From positions 806,001 through 870,000 of the forward strand of contig NZ_CP070950.1 in the NCBI RefSeq assembly GCF_017084525.1: 64,000 nt of DNA, written 5' to 3'. This document shows positions 50,231-58,840 of this stretch, piece by piece (position 1 is the stretch's first letter; every line of letters starts with the position of its first letter). The notes under the pieces are model-generated. The model saw nothing but the letters and a program-made list of their open reading frames with translations, was not told the origin of the DNA and searched no databases. The translations under genes were made by a program, and so were the position numbers. The DNA is from Conexibacter sp. SYSU D00693 (lineage in GTDB: Bacteria > Actinomycetota > Thermoleophilia > Solirubrobacterales > Solirubrobacteraceae).

Positions 50231-50869
50231 ATGGCCAGTTCGTTCCCCCACACCCCGGGCGAGGTCTACCGCACCGCCCGCGGGCCCATGGCGCGGCTGG
50301 CGTCCCCCGTCGCGGCGCGCACCCGCGCCCGCCGCCACGACCGCTTCTTCCGCCTGACCGGCGTCGAGCCCGGCATGCGGGTGCTCGACGTGGGCTGCGG
50401 TGCGCTGGGCCTCCGGGGCCTCGAGCCCGACCTCGACATCACCGGCGTCGACGTCGAGCCGCGCCCCGCCTACCCCGGGCCCTTCGTGCAGGCCGACGCG
50501 GCCGAGCGCCTGCCGTTCGCCGACGCGAGCTTCGACCTCGTCTACTGCTCGAGCGTCGTCGAGCACGTCCCCCGCGAGCGCCGCGCGCAGTTCGCCAGCG
50601 AGCTGCGCCGCGTGGCCCGCGGCTGGTACGTCCAGACCCCGGCGTTCTCCTTCCCGGTCGAGCCGCACGCCCTGCTGCTCGGCGCGCACTGGCTGCCCGG
50701 GCCGCTGCGCCACCTCTACTGGCTGCTGGGGGCGGCGGACTTCGAGCCCGACCTGCGGCTCCTGCGCCGCCGCGAGGTCGAGCGGCTCTTCGGCCCGGCG
50801 CTGGCCGAGCGCACCGGCCCGTTGGTCAAGAGCTGGGTCGTCGTGATGCCGGTCGGCTCGCTGCGCTAG
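50231..50869 (+). CDS. Class I SAM-dependent methyltransferase
   Basis: 212 residues. SAM-binding motifs are MRVLDVGCGALGLRGLEPD, TGVDVEPRPAYPG and DASFDLVYCSSVVEHVPRERR, the Methyltransf_11-type pattern. Substrate unknown. It is divergent from ispG; TAGGCT at 50213-50218 may be its -10. The stop shares CTAG (50866-50869) with the permease gene. Confidence 0.88.
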   Translation: MASSFPHTPGEVYRTARGPMARLASPVAARTRARRHDRFFRLTGVEPGMRVLDVGCGALGLRGLEPDLDITGVDVEPRPAYPGPFVQADAAERLPFADASFDLVYCSSVVEHVPRERRAQFASELRRVARGWYVQTPAFSFPVEPHALLLGAHWLPGPLRHLYWLLGAADFEPDLRLLRRREVERLFGPALAERTGPLVKSWVVVMPVGSLR

Positions 50870-52245
50870 TCGCGCTCGGGGTGCTCCACCGCCTGGAGCA
50901 CGCCCGTGTCGATCTGCGCCGTCTGGCGCGTCACGAGGACGTTCACCAGGTAGAGCGCCGCGCCGAGCAGGAGCAGGAGCCCCGCCCGCCAGAAGACGTC
51001 GAGGTCCTTGCTGGTCATCACCGCGATCGACACGACGATGCCGATGACGGGGATGATCGTCGGTGCGCGGAAGTGGTCGTGGTCGACGGTGTCGCGGCGC
51101 AGCACGAGCACGCTGACGTTCACGGCGACGAAGACGACGAGCAGCAGCAGGACCGTCATGTCCGCGAGCGTCGACAGGTCGCTCACCAGCGCCAGGCACA
51201 TGGCGATCGCCGTCGTGACGATGATCGCCACCCACGGGGTGCGCCGGCCCGGCAGGACCCGCGCCAGCGGCGCGGGCATGATGCCCTGGCGGGCCATGCC
51301 GAAGACCAGGCGCGAGGCCATGATGAGGTTGATCAGCGCGCCGTTGACCAGCGCGAACAGGGCGATGGCGCTGAAGATCTTCGTGTCGACGCTCAGCGGC
51401 CCGAGCTGGACGACCTCGAGCAGCGGACCGGACGACTCGGCCAGCGTGTTCGTGGGCACCGCCATCGTCGCGATGGTGCTCACCGCGAGGTAGATGACGC
51501 CCGCGATCGCCAGCCCGCCGAACAGCGCGCGCGGGTAGTCGCGCTGGGGCTCGCGCGTCTCCTCGGCCACGTTCACCGAGTCCTCGAAGCCGATGAGGGC
51601 GTAGAACGCGAGGCCGGCGCCCGCCATCACGGCCGGGACGAGCGACTCGCCGTCCTTGATCTCCAGCGCGCGCCCCGGATCCCCGACGCCGTCGAGCAGC
51701 GCCGCCGTGCCGATGAGGGCGACGAGCAGCAGGCCGGTGAGCTCGACGAGCGTCAGGCCGACGTTGAGCTTCACCGACTCGCCGATGCCGCGCGCGTTGA
51801 CCAGCGCGAGCAGGCCCAGCACGCAGACCGCCACGAGCGCCGTCGGCAGGTCGACGAAGTCCGACAGGTAGTCACCGCCGAAGGCCCGTGACAGCGTCGC
51901 CGCGGAGGTCAGGCCCGAGGCCATGACCGCGAAGGCGACCATGAACGTCACGAACGGGACGCGGAACGCCTTGTTGACGTACAGGGCGGCGCCGGCCGCC
52001 TGGGGGTACTTCGTGACGAGCTCGGCGTAGGCGAACGCGGTGAACACCGCGAGCAGCAGCGCCAGGAGGAACGCCGCCCAGATCGCGCCGCCCACGCGGC
52101 CGCCCACCTCGCCCACCAGGGCGTAGATGCCGGCGCCCAGGACGTCGCCGACGACGAACAGCAGCAGGACGTTGCGGGAGATGGCCCGCTTGAGGACGGG
52201 CTCCTCCCCCGGGGCGGGTGGGACGGCGACTGGCGTGGCTGCCAT
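50866..52245 (-). CDS. APC-family amino acid permease
   Basis: 459 residues with about 12 membrane helices. The family opening is VLLLFVVGDVLGAGIYALVG (helix 1, with the unwound GAGIY motif). ALIGFEDSVNVAEETREPQRDYPRAL is the conserved helix 6 region. It probably brings in an amino acid or amine with protons. Single gene, 26 bp after the acyl-CoA synthetase start on the same strand. Confidence 0.92.
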   Translation of the reverse strand: MAATPVAVPPAPGEEPVLKRAISRNVLLLFVVGDVLGAGIYALVGEVGGRVGGAIWAAFLLALLLAVFTAFAYAELVTKYPQAAGAALYVNKAFRVPFVTFMVAFAVMASGLTSAATLSRAFGGDYLSDFVDLPTALVAVCVLGLLALVNARGIGESVKLNVGLTLVELTGLLLVALIGTAALLDGVGDPGRALEIKDGESLVPAVMAGAGLAFYALIGFEDSVNVAEETREPQRDYPRALFGGLAIAGVIYLAVSTIATMAVPTNTLAESSGPLLEVVQLGPLSVDTKIFSAIALFALVNGALINLIMASRLVFGMARQGIMPAPLARVLPGRRTPWVAIIVTTAIAMCLALVSDLSTLADMTVLLLLVVFVAVNVSVLVLRRDTVDHDHFRAPTIIPVIGIVVSIAVMTSKDLDVFWRAGLLLLLGAALYLVNVLVTRQTAQIDTGVLQAVEHPERD

Positions 52246-52271
52246 GCCGCCGTCCTACCCCCAGGGGGTGC

Positions 52272-54074
52272 CTAGGCGTACATCGCCTCGATGTCGCCCT
52301 CGTACTTCGCCCCGATGGGCTTGCGCTTGAGCTTCATCGTCGGCGTCAGCTCGTCGCCGCCCGGCGCCCAGTCGCCGCGGACGATGGTGAACCTCTTGAT
52401 CTGCTCGACGCGCGCGAGCTTCTCGTTGGCGGCGTCGATCGCCTGCTGGACCGCCGCGCGCACGCGGTCGTCCTGGGCCAGCGCCTCGAGCGACGTGTCC
52501 TCGATGCCCTGCTGCTGGGCCCACAGCGGCGCGAAGTCCGTGTCGAGCACGATGAGCGCCGTGTTGTAGGGCCGCGCGTCGCCGATGCAGCAGGCCTGGC
52601 CGATGAGCGGCGAGGAGCTCTTCACCGTCGCCTCGATGTTGGCCGGCGACATGTTCTTGCCGGCCGCGTTGATGATGAGCTCCTTCTTGCGGTCGACGAT
52701 CTTGAGGTACCCGTCCTCGTCGATCTGGCCGATGTCGCCGGTGTGCAGCCAGCCGTCGGCGTCGATCGCCTCGGCCGTCTTGTCGGGCATCCCGCGGTAG
52801 CCGATCATCACGACGTCGCTCTTGACGAGCACCTCGCCGTCCTCGGCGAGCTTGATCTCGACGCCCGGCGACGGCGGGCCGACCGTGCCGATCTTGATGC
52901 GGTCGGGCGGGTTGACGGTGCCCGCGCCGCAGGTCTCGCTCATGCCCCACAGCTCGGCGACCGGCAGGCCGATGGCGTGGAAGAACTCGAGCACCTCGAC
53001 CGGCGTGGGCGCGGCGCCCACGTTGATCGCCTTGACCTCGTCGAGGCCGAGCTGCGCGCGCAGCTTCGAGAAGATCGCCTCGTCGGCCTTGGCGACCGCG
53101 GCGGCGAGCTCGCCGGGCACGGGCTGGCCGGCCTGCTCGAGGCGCACCTTCTGGACCGCCGCGTCGAGGGCGCCCTGCATCTGGCCGCGCTGCTCGTCGG
53201 GCTGGGAGGCGACCATCGCCTCGAGGCCGCTCTTGAGCTTCTCCCAGATGCGCGGCACCGCGAAGAACCAGTGCGGGCGGACCTGCGGCAGGAACGCGAC
53301 GATCTGGCGCGGGTCCGGGCAGCACGTGATGGAGAAGCCGAAGACGATCGGCAGGTAGTGGTGGGCCGCACGCTCGGCGATGTGCGCGCTGGGCAGCCAC
53401 GAGATGACCCGGGCGTTCTCCGGGAAGTCGATCATCGCCTCCACCGCGGCGGTCGCCGTGATGAGGTTGCGATGGACGAGCTGCACGCCCTTCGGCGGAC
53501 CGGTCGTGCCGGACGTGTAGATCAGCGTCAGGACGTCCTCGGGCTCGATCGCCGCCGCCGCCGCCCCGGCGTCGAAGCTCGAGCCCTCGGCGCCGGCGAG
53601 GAACTCCTCCAGCGTCTGCCCACCCTCCGGCGCCTCGCCGTCGACCACCACGACGTGCCGCAGGCCGGGCAGGTTCTCCCTGGCCTTCAGCACGTTGCCC
53701 AGCGGCGCCTGCTCGGTGAAGATGATCGACGCGTCGGCGTCGGTCACGACGTACTCGATCTGGTTGGGCGCGTACGTCATGTAGATCGAGAACGGCGTGG
53801 CGCCCACGTGCATCGCGGCGACGTCCACGAGGTGGAACTCGGGCCGGTTGCCGAGGAGGATCGCCACGCTGTCGCCCTTGCCGATCCCGATCGCGTCGAG
53901 CGCGGCGGCCAGGCGGTCCACCCGCTCCTGGAGGTCGTTCCAGGTCCAGCGGATGGTGTCGTCGCCGGTGCGCACGGCGACCTCGTTCGGATGCTTCGCG
54001 ACGGTCTGGCGGAAGGCAGCGGCGATCGTCGTCGCCTGCACCTCCGGAGCCGGTGCGGCGGCAGTGCTCTCCAT
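52272..54074 (-). CDS. Long-chain acyl-CoA synthetase (AMP-binding)
   Basis: 600 residues. The AMP-binding P-loop is LTLIYTSGTTGPPKGVQL. NVGAAPTPVEVLEFFHAIGLPVAELWGMSET, DGWLHTGDIGQIDEDGYLKI and RKKELIINAAGKNMSPANIE are intact. It activates fatty acids with ATP and CoA. The pattern matches the FAD15/bubblegum-like long-chain group. Codirectional with rseP, 9 bp after its end. Confidence 0.93.
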   Translation of the reverse strand: MESTAAAPAPEVQATTIAAAFRQTVAKHPNEVAVRTGDDTIRWTWNDLQERVDRLAAALDAIGIGKGDSVAILLGNRPEFHLVDVAAMHVGATPFSIYMTYAPNQIEYVVTDADASIIFTEQAPLGNVLKARENLPGLRHVVVVDGEAPEGGQTLEEFLAGAEGSSFDAGAAAAAIEPEDVLTLIYTSGTTGPPKGVQLVHRNLITATAAVEAMIDFPENARVISWLPSAHIAERAAHHYLPIVFGFSITCCPDPRQIVAFLPQVRPHWFFAVPRIWEKLKSGLEAMVASQPDEQRGQMQGALDAAVQKVRLEQAGQPVPGELAAAVAKADEAIFSKLRAQLGLDEVKAINVGAAPTPVEVLEFFHAIGLPVAELWGMSETCGAGTVNPPDRIKIGTVGPPSPGVEIKLAEDGEVLVKSDVVMIGYRGMPDKTAEAIDADGWLHTGDIGQIDEDGYLKIVDRKKELIINAAGKNMSPANIEATVKSSSPLIGQACCIGDARPYNTALIVLDTDFAPLWAQQQGIEDTSLEALAQDDRVRAAVQQAIDAANEKLARVEQIKRFTIVRGDWAPGGDELTPTMKLKRKPIGAKYEGDIEAMYA

Positions 54075-54083
54075 GGCGCGACC

Positions 54084-55172
54084 CTACCTGACGTCGAAGC
54101 CCTCGCCCGTCAGTCGGCCGATGTCGTTGGACAGGCCGATGACGAACAGGACCATGACGAGGAAGAAGCCCACCACGGAGGCCCGTTCCATGACCCGGAC
54201 CGAGACGGCGCGGCCCCGGACCTTCTCGGCCAGCGCCCAGAAGATGTGGCCGCCGTCGAGCGGCAGGAACGGGAAGAGGTTGATGATCGCCAGCGACAGC
54301 GAGATGAGGGCGAGGACCTCGATCGCGCGGGTCGTGCGGACCTCGAAGGACTGGCGCGTGGTCTCGTAGGAGCCGACGACGCCGGAGACCTCCTTGCGCG
54401 CCTGCTCGTCGTAGAAGAGCTTGCCGATGGCCTCGACGGTGAGGGTCGTGACCTTCCACATCGCGGTCACCGAGCGGTCGGCCGCGTCCACCGCGCCGAG
54501 CTTGTCCTTCGTCACGTCCACGCCGAAGGAGATGCCGATGCGCGGGCGGTCGAGCTCGGCGTCGTAGCGCGGGCGCACCTCGACCGTCTGCGTCCGGCCG
54601 TCGCGCTCCACGACGATCTGTGCGGGCGTCGCGGCGACGCAGCCGTCCGTCGTGCGCCCGCCCGCGCACAGGTGGCGCGAGATCTGCGCCTGGAAGCGCT
54701 CGCGGTCGCGCACCCCGTCGACGGCCACGATCCGGTCGCCGACGCGCAACTGGCCGGCGGCCGGGGAGCTCTTCGTCACGCCGTCGACGCGGCCGTTGAC
54801 CTTGCCCTCCTCGACGCCGCTCATCGTGAACAGCAGGAAGATGAGGACGAAGGCGATGACGACGTTGACCAGCGGCCCGGCGGCGATGACGACGATGCGC
54901 TTCCACACGGGCTGGCGGAAGTACGCGCGATGCTCGTGCTCCGGAGGGATCTTCTCCTCCGGGCTCATCCCGGTGATCTTCACGTAGCCGCCGAGCGGGA
55001 CGGCCCCGATCGCGTACTCCGTCTCGCCCTTCTTCACGCGCGCCAGCAGCGGCGGGAAGAACAGGCTGAAGCGCTCGACGCGCATGCCGACGGCCTTGGC
55101 CGCGGCGAAGTGGCCGAGCTCGTGGAGGATGATCAGGGCGGCGAAGCCCAGGAACGCGTAGAGGAAGCTCAT
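54084..55172 (-). CDS. rseP: Site-2 zinc metalloprotease (RseP/RIP)
   Basis: 362 residues. The zinc motif HELGH (His17-His21, in the first membrane helix) and the LPLDGGHIFW motif near the C-terminus are present. A PDZ domain (about 120-210, VTKSSPAAGQLRVGDRIVAVDG) lies between membrane helices. It cleaves membrane-embedded anti-sigma or other substrates. ATG 55172 is used; the upstream in-frame extension is basic and lies before the first helix. It is 25 bp downstream of dxr, the usual neighbour. Confidence 0.93.
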   Translation of the reverse strand: MSFLYAFLGFAALIILHELGHFAAAKAVGMRVERFSLFFPPLLARVKKGETEYAIGAVPLGGYVKITGMSPEEKIPPEHEHRAYFRQPVWKRIVVIAAGPLVNVVIAFVLIFLLFTMSGVEEGKVNGRVDGVTKSSPAAGQLRVGDRIVAVDGVRDRERFQAQISRHLCAGGRTTDGCVAATPAQIVVERDGRTQTVEVRPRYDAELDRPRIGISFGVDVTKDKLGAVDAADRSVTAMWKVTTLTVEAIGKLFYDEQARKEVSGVVGSYETTRQSFEVRTTRAIEVLALISLSLAIINLFPFLPLDGGHIFWALAEKVRGRAVSVRVMERASVVGFFLVMVLFVIGLSNDIGRLTGEGFDVR

Positions 55173-55197
55173 GCGGAGACGCGGCCGTCGAGGGAGC

Positions 55198-56361
55198 TCA
55201 TGCGGAGAGCGCGCCAACCTGCTCGGCGGCGACCTCACGGGCCTCGCGGTCGGCCACGTAGAGCGACTCGAACGCCCGCACCGGCTGGCTGCCCAGCCGC
55301 CCGAGCGTCTCCTCGATCACCGCGGCGATCCCGAGGAACGGCAGCCGGCCCTCGAGGAACGCGTGGACGGCGACCTCGTTGGCGGCGTTGAGCACGCACG
55401 GCGCCGTCCCGCCGGCGACGCCCGCCTCCCGCGCCAGGCGCAGGCAGGGGAACGTCCCGGCGTCGACGGGCTCGAACGTGAGCGACCCGACCTCCGCGAG
55501 GTCCAGCGGGCGGACCGGGACGTCGACGCGGTCGGGGTGGTGCAGGGCGTAGGCGATCGGCACGCGCATGTCCGGGTGCCCGAGGTGCGCCAGCGCGGCC
55601 CCGTCCACGAGCGTCACGTAGGAGTGGACGATCGACTGGGGATGCACGACGACGTCGATGCGCTCGTAGGGCGTCCCGAACAGGTGGTGGGCCTCGATGA
55701 CCTCGAGGCCCTTGTTCATGAGCGTCGCCGAGTCGATCGTGATCTTGCCGCCCATCGCCCACGTCGGGTGGGCCAGGGCCTGCTCGACCGTGACGTCCTC
55801 GAGCTCTGCCCGCGTGCGCCCGCGGAACGGCCCGCCGCTGGCGGTGAGCACGAGCTTCTCGACGGCGCCCGCGGGCTCGCCGTGCAGCAGCTGGTGCAGC
55901 GCCGAGTGCTCGGAGTCGACCGGCAGGACCTGCGCGCCCGTGGCCTCGGCGAGCTGCATCACGAGCTCGCCGCCGACGACCAGCGACTCCTTGTTGGCCA
56001 GCGCGAGGTCGATGCCCTCGCCGAGCGTGGCCACCGTCGGGCCGAGCCCGGCCGAGCCGACGAGGGCGTTGAGGACGAGGTCGGCGCCCGACTCGAGCAC
56101 GAGCCGGACGAGCCCCTCGGCGCCGGTCAGGACCTCGCCGTCGGTCCACGCCTCGGCGGCACGCGCGGCGGCGTCGCCGTCGGCCAGCGCGATGCGGCGC
56201 ACGCCCGTCCGGCGGGCCTGCTCGACGAGCGGCTCCCACTGGGCGCCGGCGCTCAGGCCGACGACCTCGAGGTCCTCGGCGCGCGCGACGACGTCGAGCG
56301 CCTGGGTGCCGATGGACCCGGTCGACCCGAGGATCAGGAGGCGACGAGGCACGCCGGCCAT
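55198..56361 (-). CDS. dxr: 1-deoxy-D-xylulose-5-phosphate reductoisomerase
   Basis: 387 residues; the second step of the MEP pathway. The NADPH site is LILGSTGSIGTQALDVV. Catalytic motifs include ALANKESLVVGGELV, LPVDSEHSALHQLLHG, LTASGGPFRGR and PTWAMGGKITIDSATLMNKGLE. It acts in the cytosol and feeds IspG and later UppS. Followed by rseP, as in many genomes. Confidence 0.96.
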   Translation of the reverse strand: MAGVPRRLLILGSTGSIGTQALDVVARAEDLEVVGLSAGAQWEPLVEQARRTGVRRIALADGDAAARAAEAWTDGEVLTGAEGLVRLVLESGADLVLNALVGSAGLGPTVATLGEGIDLALANKESLVVGGELVMQLAEATGAQVLPVDSEHSALHQLLHGEPAGAVEKLVLTASGGPFRGRTRAELEDVTVEQALAHPTWAMGGKITIDSATLMNKGLEVIEAHHLFGTPYERIDVVVHPQSIVHSYVTLVDGAALAHLGHPDMRVPIAYALHHPDRVDVPVRPLDLAEVGSLTFEPVDAGTFPCLRLAREAGVAGGTAPCVLNAANEVAVHAFLEGRLPFLGIAAVIEETLGRLGSQPVRAFESLYVADREAREVAAEQVGALSA

Positions 56362-56396
56362 GATGACAAGCGCGCCGTCAAGGACCTGTCGACCCC

Positions 56397-56432
56397 GGCC
56401 GGCCCGGGCGCGCGCTTGCGCCCGGGCCGGCC
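56397..56432 (-). terminator. Very strong hairpin downstream of the beta-helix protein gene
   Basis: GGCCGGCCCGGGCGC (56397-56411) and GCGCCCGGGCCGGCC (56418-56432) are perfect 15-bp arms with a 6-nt loop. It begins 8 bp after the stop codon at 56440 and lies before dxr. No T-run follows, which is common in GC-rich actinobacteria. Confidence 0.8.
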
Positions 56433-56439
56433 GCGAGGC

Positions 56440-58716
56440 CTACAGGCAGATGGTGATCGGGATGCCCAGCAGGTTCACGCCGGTGCGGATGATGGTGCAC
56501 CGCTGCACGGTGAACGTCCGGCTGGCCGGCGTGGCGTCCACGTTGCCCGCCGCGTCGCGCGCCCGCACCTGGAAGGTGTGCGAGCCGTTGGCGAGGTTCG
56601 TGTAGCCCTTGGGCGAGCTGCAGGCCGCGAACGTCCCGCCGTCCAGGCGGCACTCGAAGACCGCCGTCGGGTCGTTCGAGGTGAACGTGAACTGCAGCGT
56701 CTGGTTCGTGCCCGTGTACGTCAGGCCGGAGGGGCCGCCGGTGATCGTCGTCTCCGGCGCCGTCGTGTCCACGACGAACGTCGCGCTGTCCGAGCCGCTC
56801 TGCTCGCTGGCGTCGGTCGCGGTCACCGTGATGGTGTGCAGGCCGTCGGGCAGCGGGCCGGTCGTGAACGGCGTGGCGCACGGCTGGGCGGGCCCGTCGT
56901 CCACGCGGCAGGTCACGGCCGCGCCCGCGTCGTCGACGGTGAACGTGACCGTGGGCGTGTTGTCGTTCGTCGGCGAGGACGGCGCGCTCGTGATGTCCAC
57001 CACCGGCGCGTTGGCGTCGACGGTGAACGTCGCGCTGTCGCCACCCACGTTGCCGACCGCGTCCGCCGCGCGGACCGTCACGGTGTGCGAGCCGTCGCCG
57101 AGCGGCTGCGTGGTGAACGGCGAGGTGCACGGCTGGTTCGGGCCGTCGTCGACCTGGCAGGCGATGGCCACCGGATCGCCGTCGACCGAGAACTCGATCG
57201 TCGGCGTCGCGTCGGTCGTCGTGCCCGACGGCGCGCTCGTGATCTGCACCGTGGGCGGCGTCACGTCGACGGTGAAGGTGACGACGGCCGGCGAGCGGTC
57301 CTCGTAGCCCGTCGTCGTGCGAGCCCGGACGCGGACCGTGTGCTCACCCGACTCGAGGCCCTGGGGCACGAGCGGCGAGGTGCACGGGTTGAACGGCCCG
57401 TTGTCGATCGAGCACTCGAAGTTCGCCGCCACGTCGTCGGACATGAAGGCGATCGAGGGCACCTGCACCGGCTGGGTCGGCCCCGAGGCCGACGTCTGCG
57501 GCGCCTCGGTCTCGACCGAGCCCGCGTCGCAGCCGTCCCCGTCGGGGCGGGTGAAGCCGCGCTGGTCGACGCTCGGGCAGGTGGCGCCGCCGAGGTCGAT
57601 GGCGGGGCTGCCGGGCTTGGGCTTGTACGTCGCCGTCAGGCCGCCGTTGCCGCCGAGGGCACCGAGCTGCGGGTCGGCGCGGGTGCCGAAGCCGCACGAG
57701 GCGTGCGGCCACTCGAGGTTGCCGCCCTGGTCGTTGATCGCCCCGGTGCCCAGGCGCGAGCACTGCGCCAGCGTGGCGGGCGCCGTCGAGTCGGTGTCGG
57801 TGACGATCGTGTCGGTGACGTTGATCGTCGCCGGGAAGGCGCCGTTGATCGCCAGCAGGGCCGCCCCCGGGGCGGTCTGGTTCGTCGTCCCGTTGTCGGC
57901 GAAGGTCGACGACGCGACGTTGACCGTCGTGGCTGCGCCGTTGCCCGCCGCGCCGATGCCGCCGATGCCGTTGTTGCCCTGGTTGACGCCGAAGGTCGAG
58001 TTCTCGACGGTCGCCGTCGTGCCCTGGACGAGCAGGCCGCCGGTGTTCGCGGCGATGTTGCCGTAGACGGTCGAGCGCCGGATCGTCGTCGGCGTGGCCG
58101 AGACGCTGATGGCGCCGCCCTGCTGGGCGAGGTTGAAGTACAGCGTCGACTCGGTGACGGTCAGCGTGCCGCCCGCCGTGGCGATCGCGCCGCCGGCACC
58201 GCCGGTGTTGCCCGACCCGCCGAGCGTGGCGTTGCTGACGACCTGCGAGCGGTCGATGGTCACGTCGGCGTTGAGCGACGCGATGCCCGCGCCGTTCTGG
58301 GAGGCGCCGCCCAGGGCGCCGCCGCCGAGGATCGTGCCGCGCAGGGTGAAGGACCCGCCGAAGACGAGGACCATGCGCATCGGCGCGACGCCGCTGGCGT
58401 TCGAGCGCACGATGGTCGCGCCGTTGCCCTCGAGGGTGAGCGGCTGCGTGATGACGGGCAGCGCGGTGTTGTTGCCACCCGCCGCCGGGGCCGCCGGCGT
58501 CGTGTAGGTGAACGTGCACGGCCCGGCGATCTGGATCGTGTCCGCCGCCGGCGTGCCGTTGGCGGTGGTCACGGCCGCGTTGAGCGCCGCGGGATCGCCG
58601 GTGGCGCCGTTGCAGGCGACCGGGATCGTGGCCGCGCTGGCGGGTGCTGCTGCGACCGCACACGCGGACGCCGAGATGAGCGCGAGCAGCCCCGCGCGGA
58701 CCTTCCGACCCTTCAC
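56440..58716 (-). CDS. Secreted beta-helix protein with tandem Ig-like repeats
   Basis: 758 residues. A signal peptide (KVRAGLLALISASACAVAA, cleaved near ASA) leads into a parallel beta-helix (about 30-400). The helix is rich in short blades such as NADVTIDRSQVVSNATLGG and TVTESTLYFNLAQQGG. At about 400-735 there are four Ig-like repeats of about 85 residues. Each has a C-x-D-GP-x2-PC-SP core and an HTV-VRA strand pair (for example CQVDDGPNQPCTSPF and CRVDDGPAQPCATPF). It is probably a surface or adhesive protein. GTG 58716 has GGGGAG 9 nt upstream; GTG 58722 is an alternative. Confidence 0.75.
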   Translation of the reverse strand: MKGRKVRAGLLALISASACAVAAAPASAATIPVACNGATGDPAALNAAVTTANGTPAADTIQIAGPCTFTYTTPAAPAAGGNNTALPVITQPLTLEGNGATIVRSNASGVAPMRMVLVFGGSFTLRGTILGGGALGGASQNGAGIASLNADVTIDRSQVVSNATLGGSGNTGGAGGAIATAGGTLTVTESTLYFNLAQQGGAISVSATPTTIRRSTVYGNIAANTGGLLVQGTTATVENSTFGVNQGNNGIGGIGAAGNGAATTVNVASSTFADNGTTNQTAPGAALLAINGAFPATINVTDTIVTDTDSTAPATLAQCSRLGTGAINDQGGNLEWPHASCGFGTRADPQLGALGGNGGLTATYKPKPGSPAIDLGGATCPSVDQRGFTRPDGDGCDAGSVETEAPQTSASGPTQPVQVPSIAFMSDDVAANFECSIDNGPFNPCTSPLVPQGLESGEHTVRVRARTTTGYEDRSPAVVTFTVDVTPPTVQITSAPSGTTTDATPTIEFSVDGDPVAIACQVDDGPNQPCTSPFTTQPLGDGSHTVTVRAADAVGNVGGDSATFTVDANAPVVDITSAPSSPTNDNTPTVTFTVDDAGAAVTCRVDDGPAQPCATPFTTGPLPDGLHTITVTATDASEQSGSDSATFVVDTTAPETTITGGPSGLTYTGTNQTLQFTFTSNDPTAVFECRLDGGTFAACSSPKGYTNLANGSHTFQVRARDAAGNVDATPASRTFTVQRCTIIRTGVNLLGIPITICL

Positions 58717-58840
58717 TGACACCGTCTCCCCCTGGTGAGCGTCTTGCCGACCGCGCAAGGTAGGGCATGCGATCCCCCGCGGGCAAGCGCGATGCGCCGG
58801 GCGGTGGTGCGTCGTAGGACGCGAGGGGTAAGGACGCTCC

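Noticed and set aside
55173-55238. N-terminal extension of RseP
   Set aside because: It is an arginine/proline-rich run before the first membrane helix, whereas ATG 55172 gives the normal family start.
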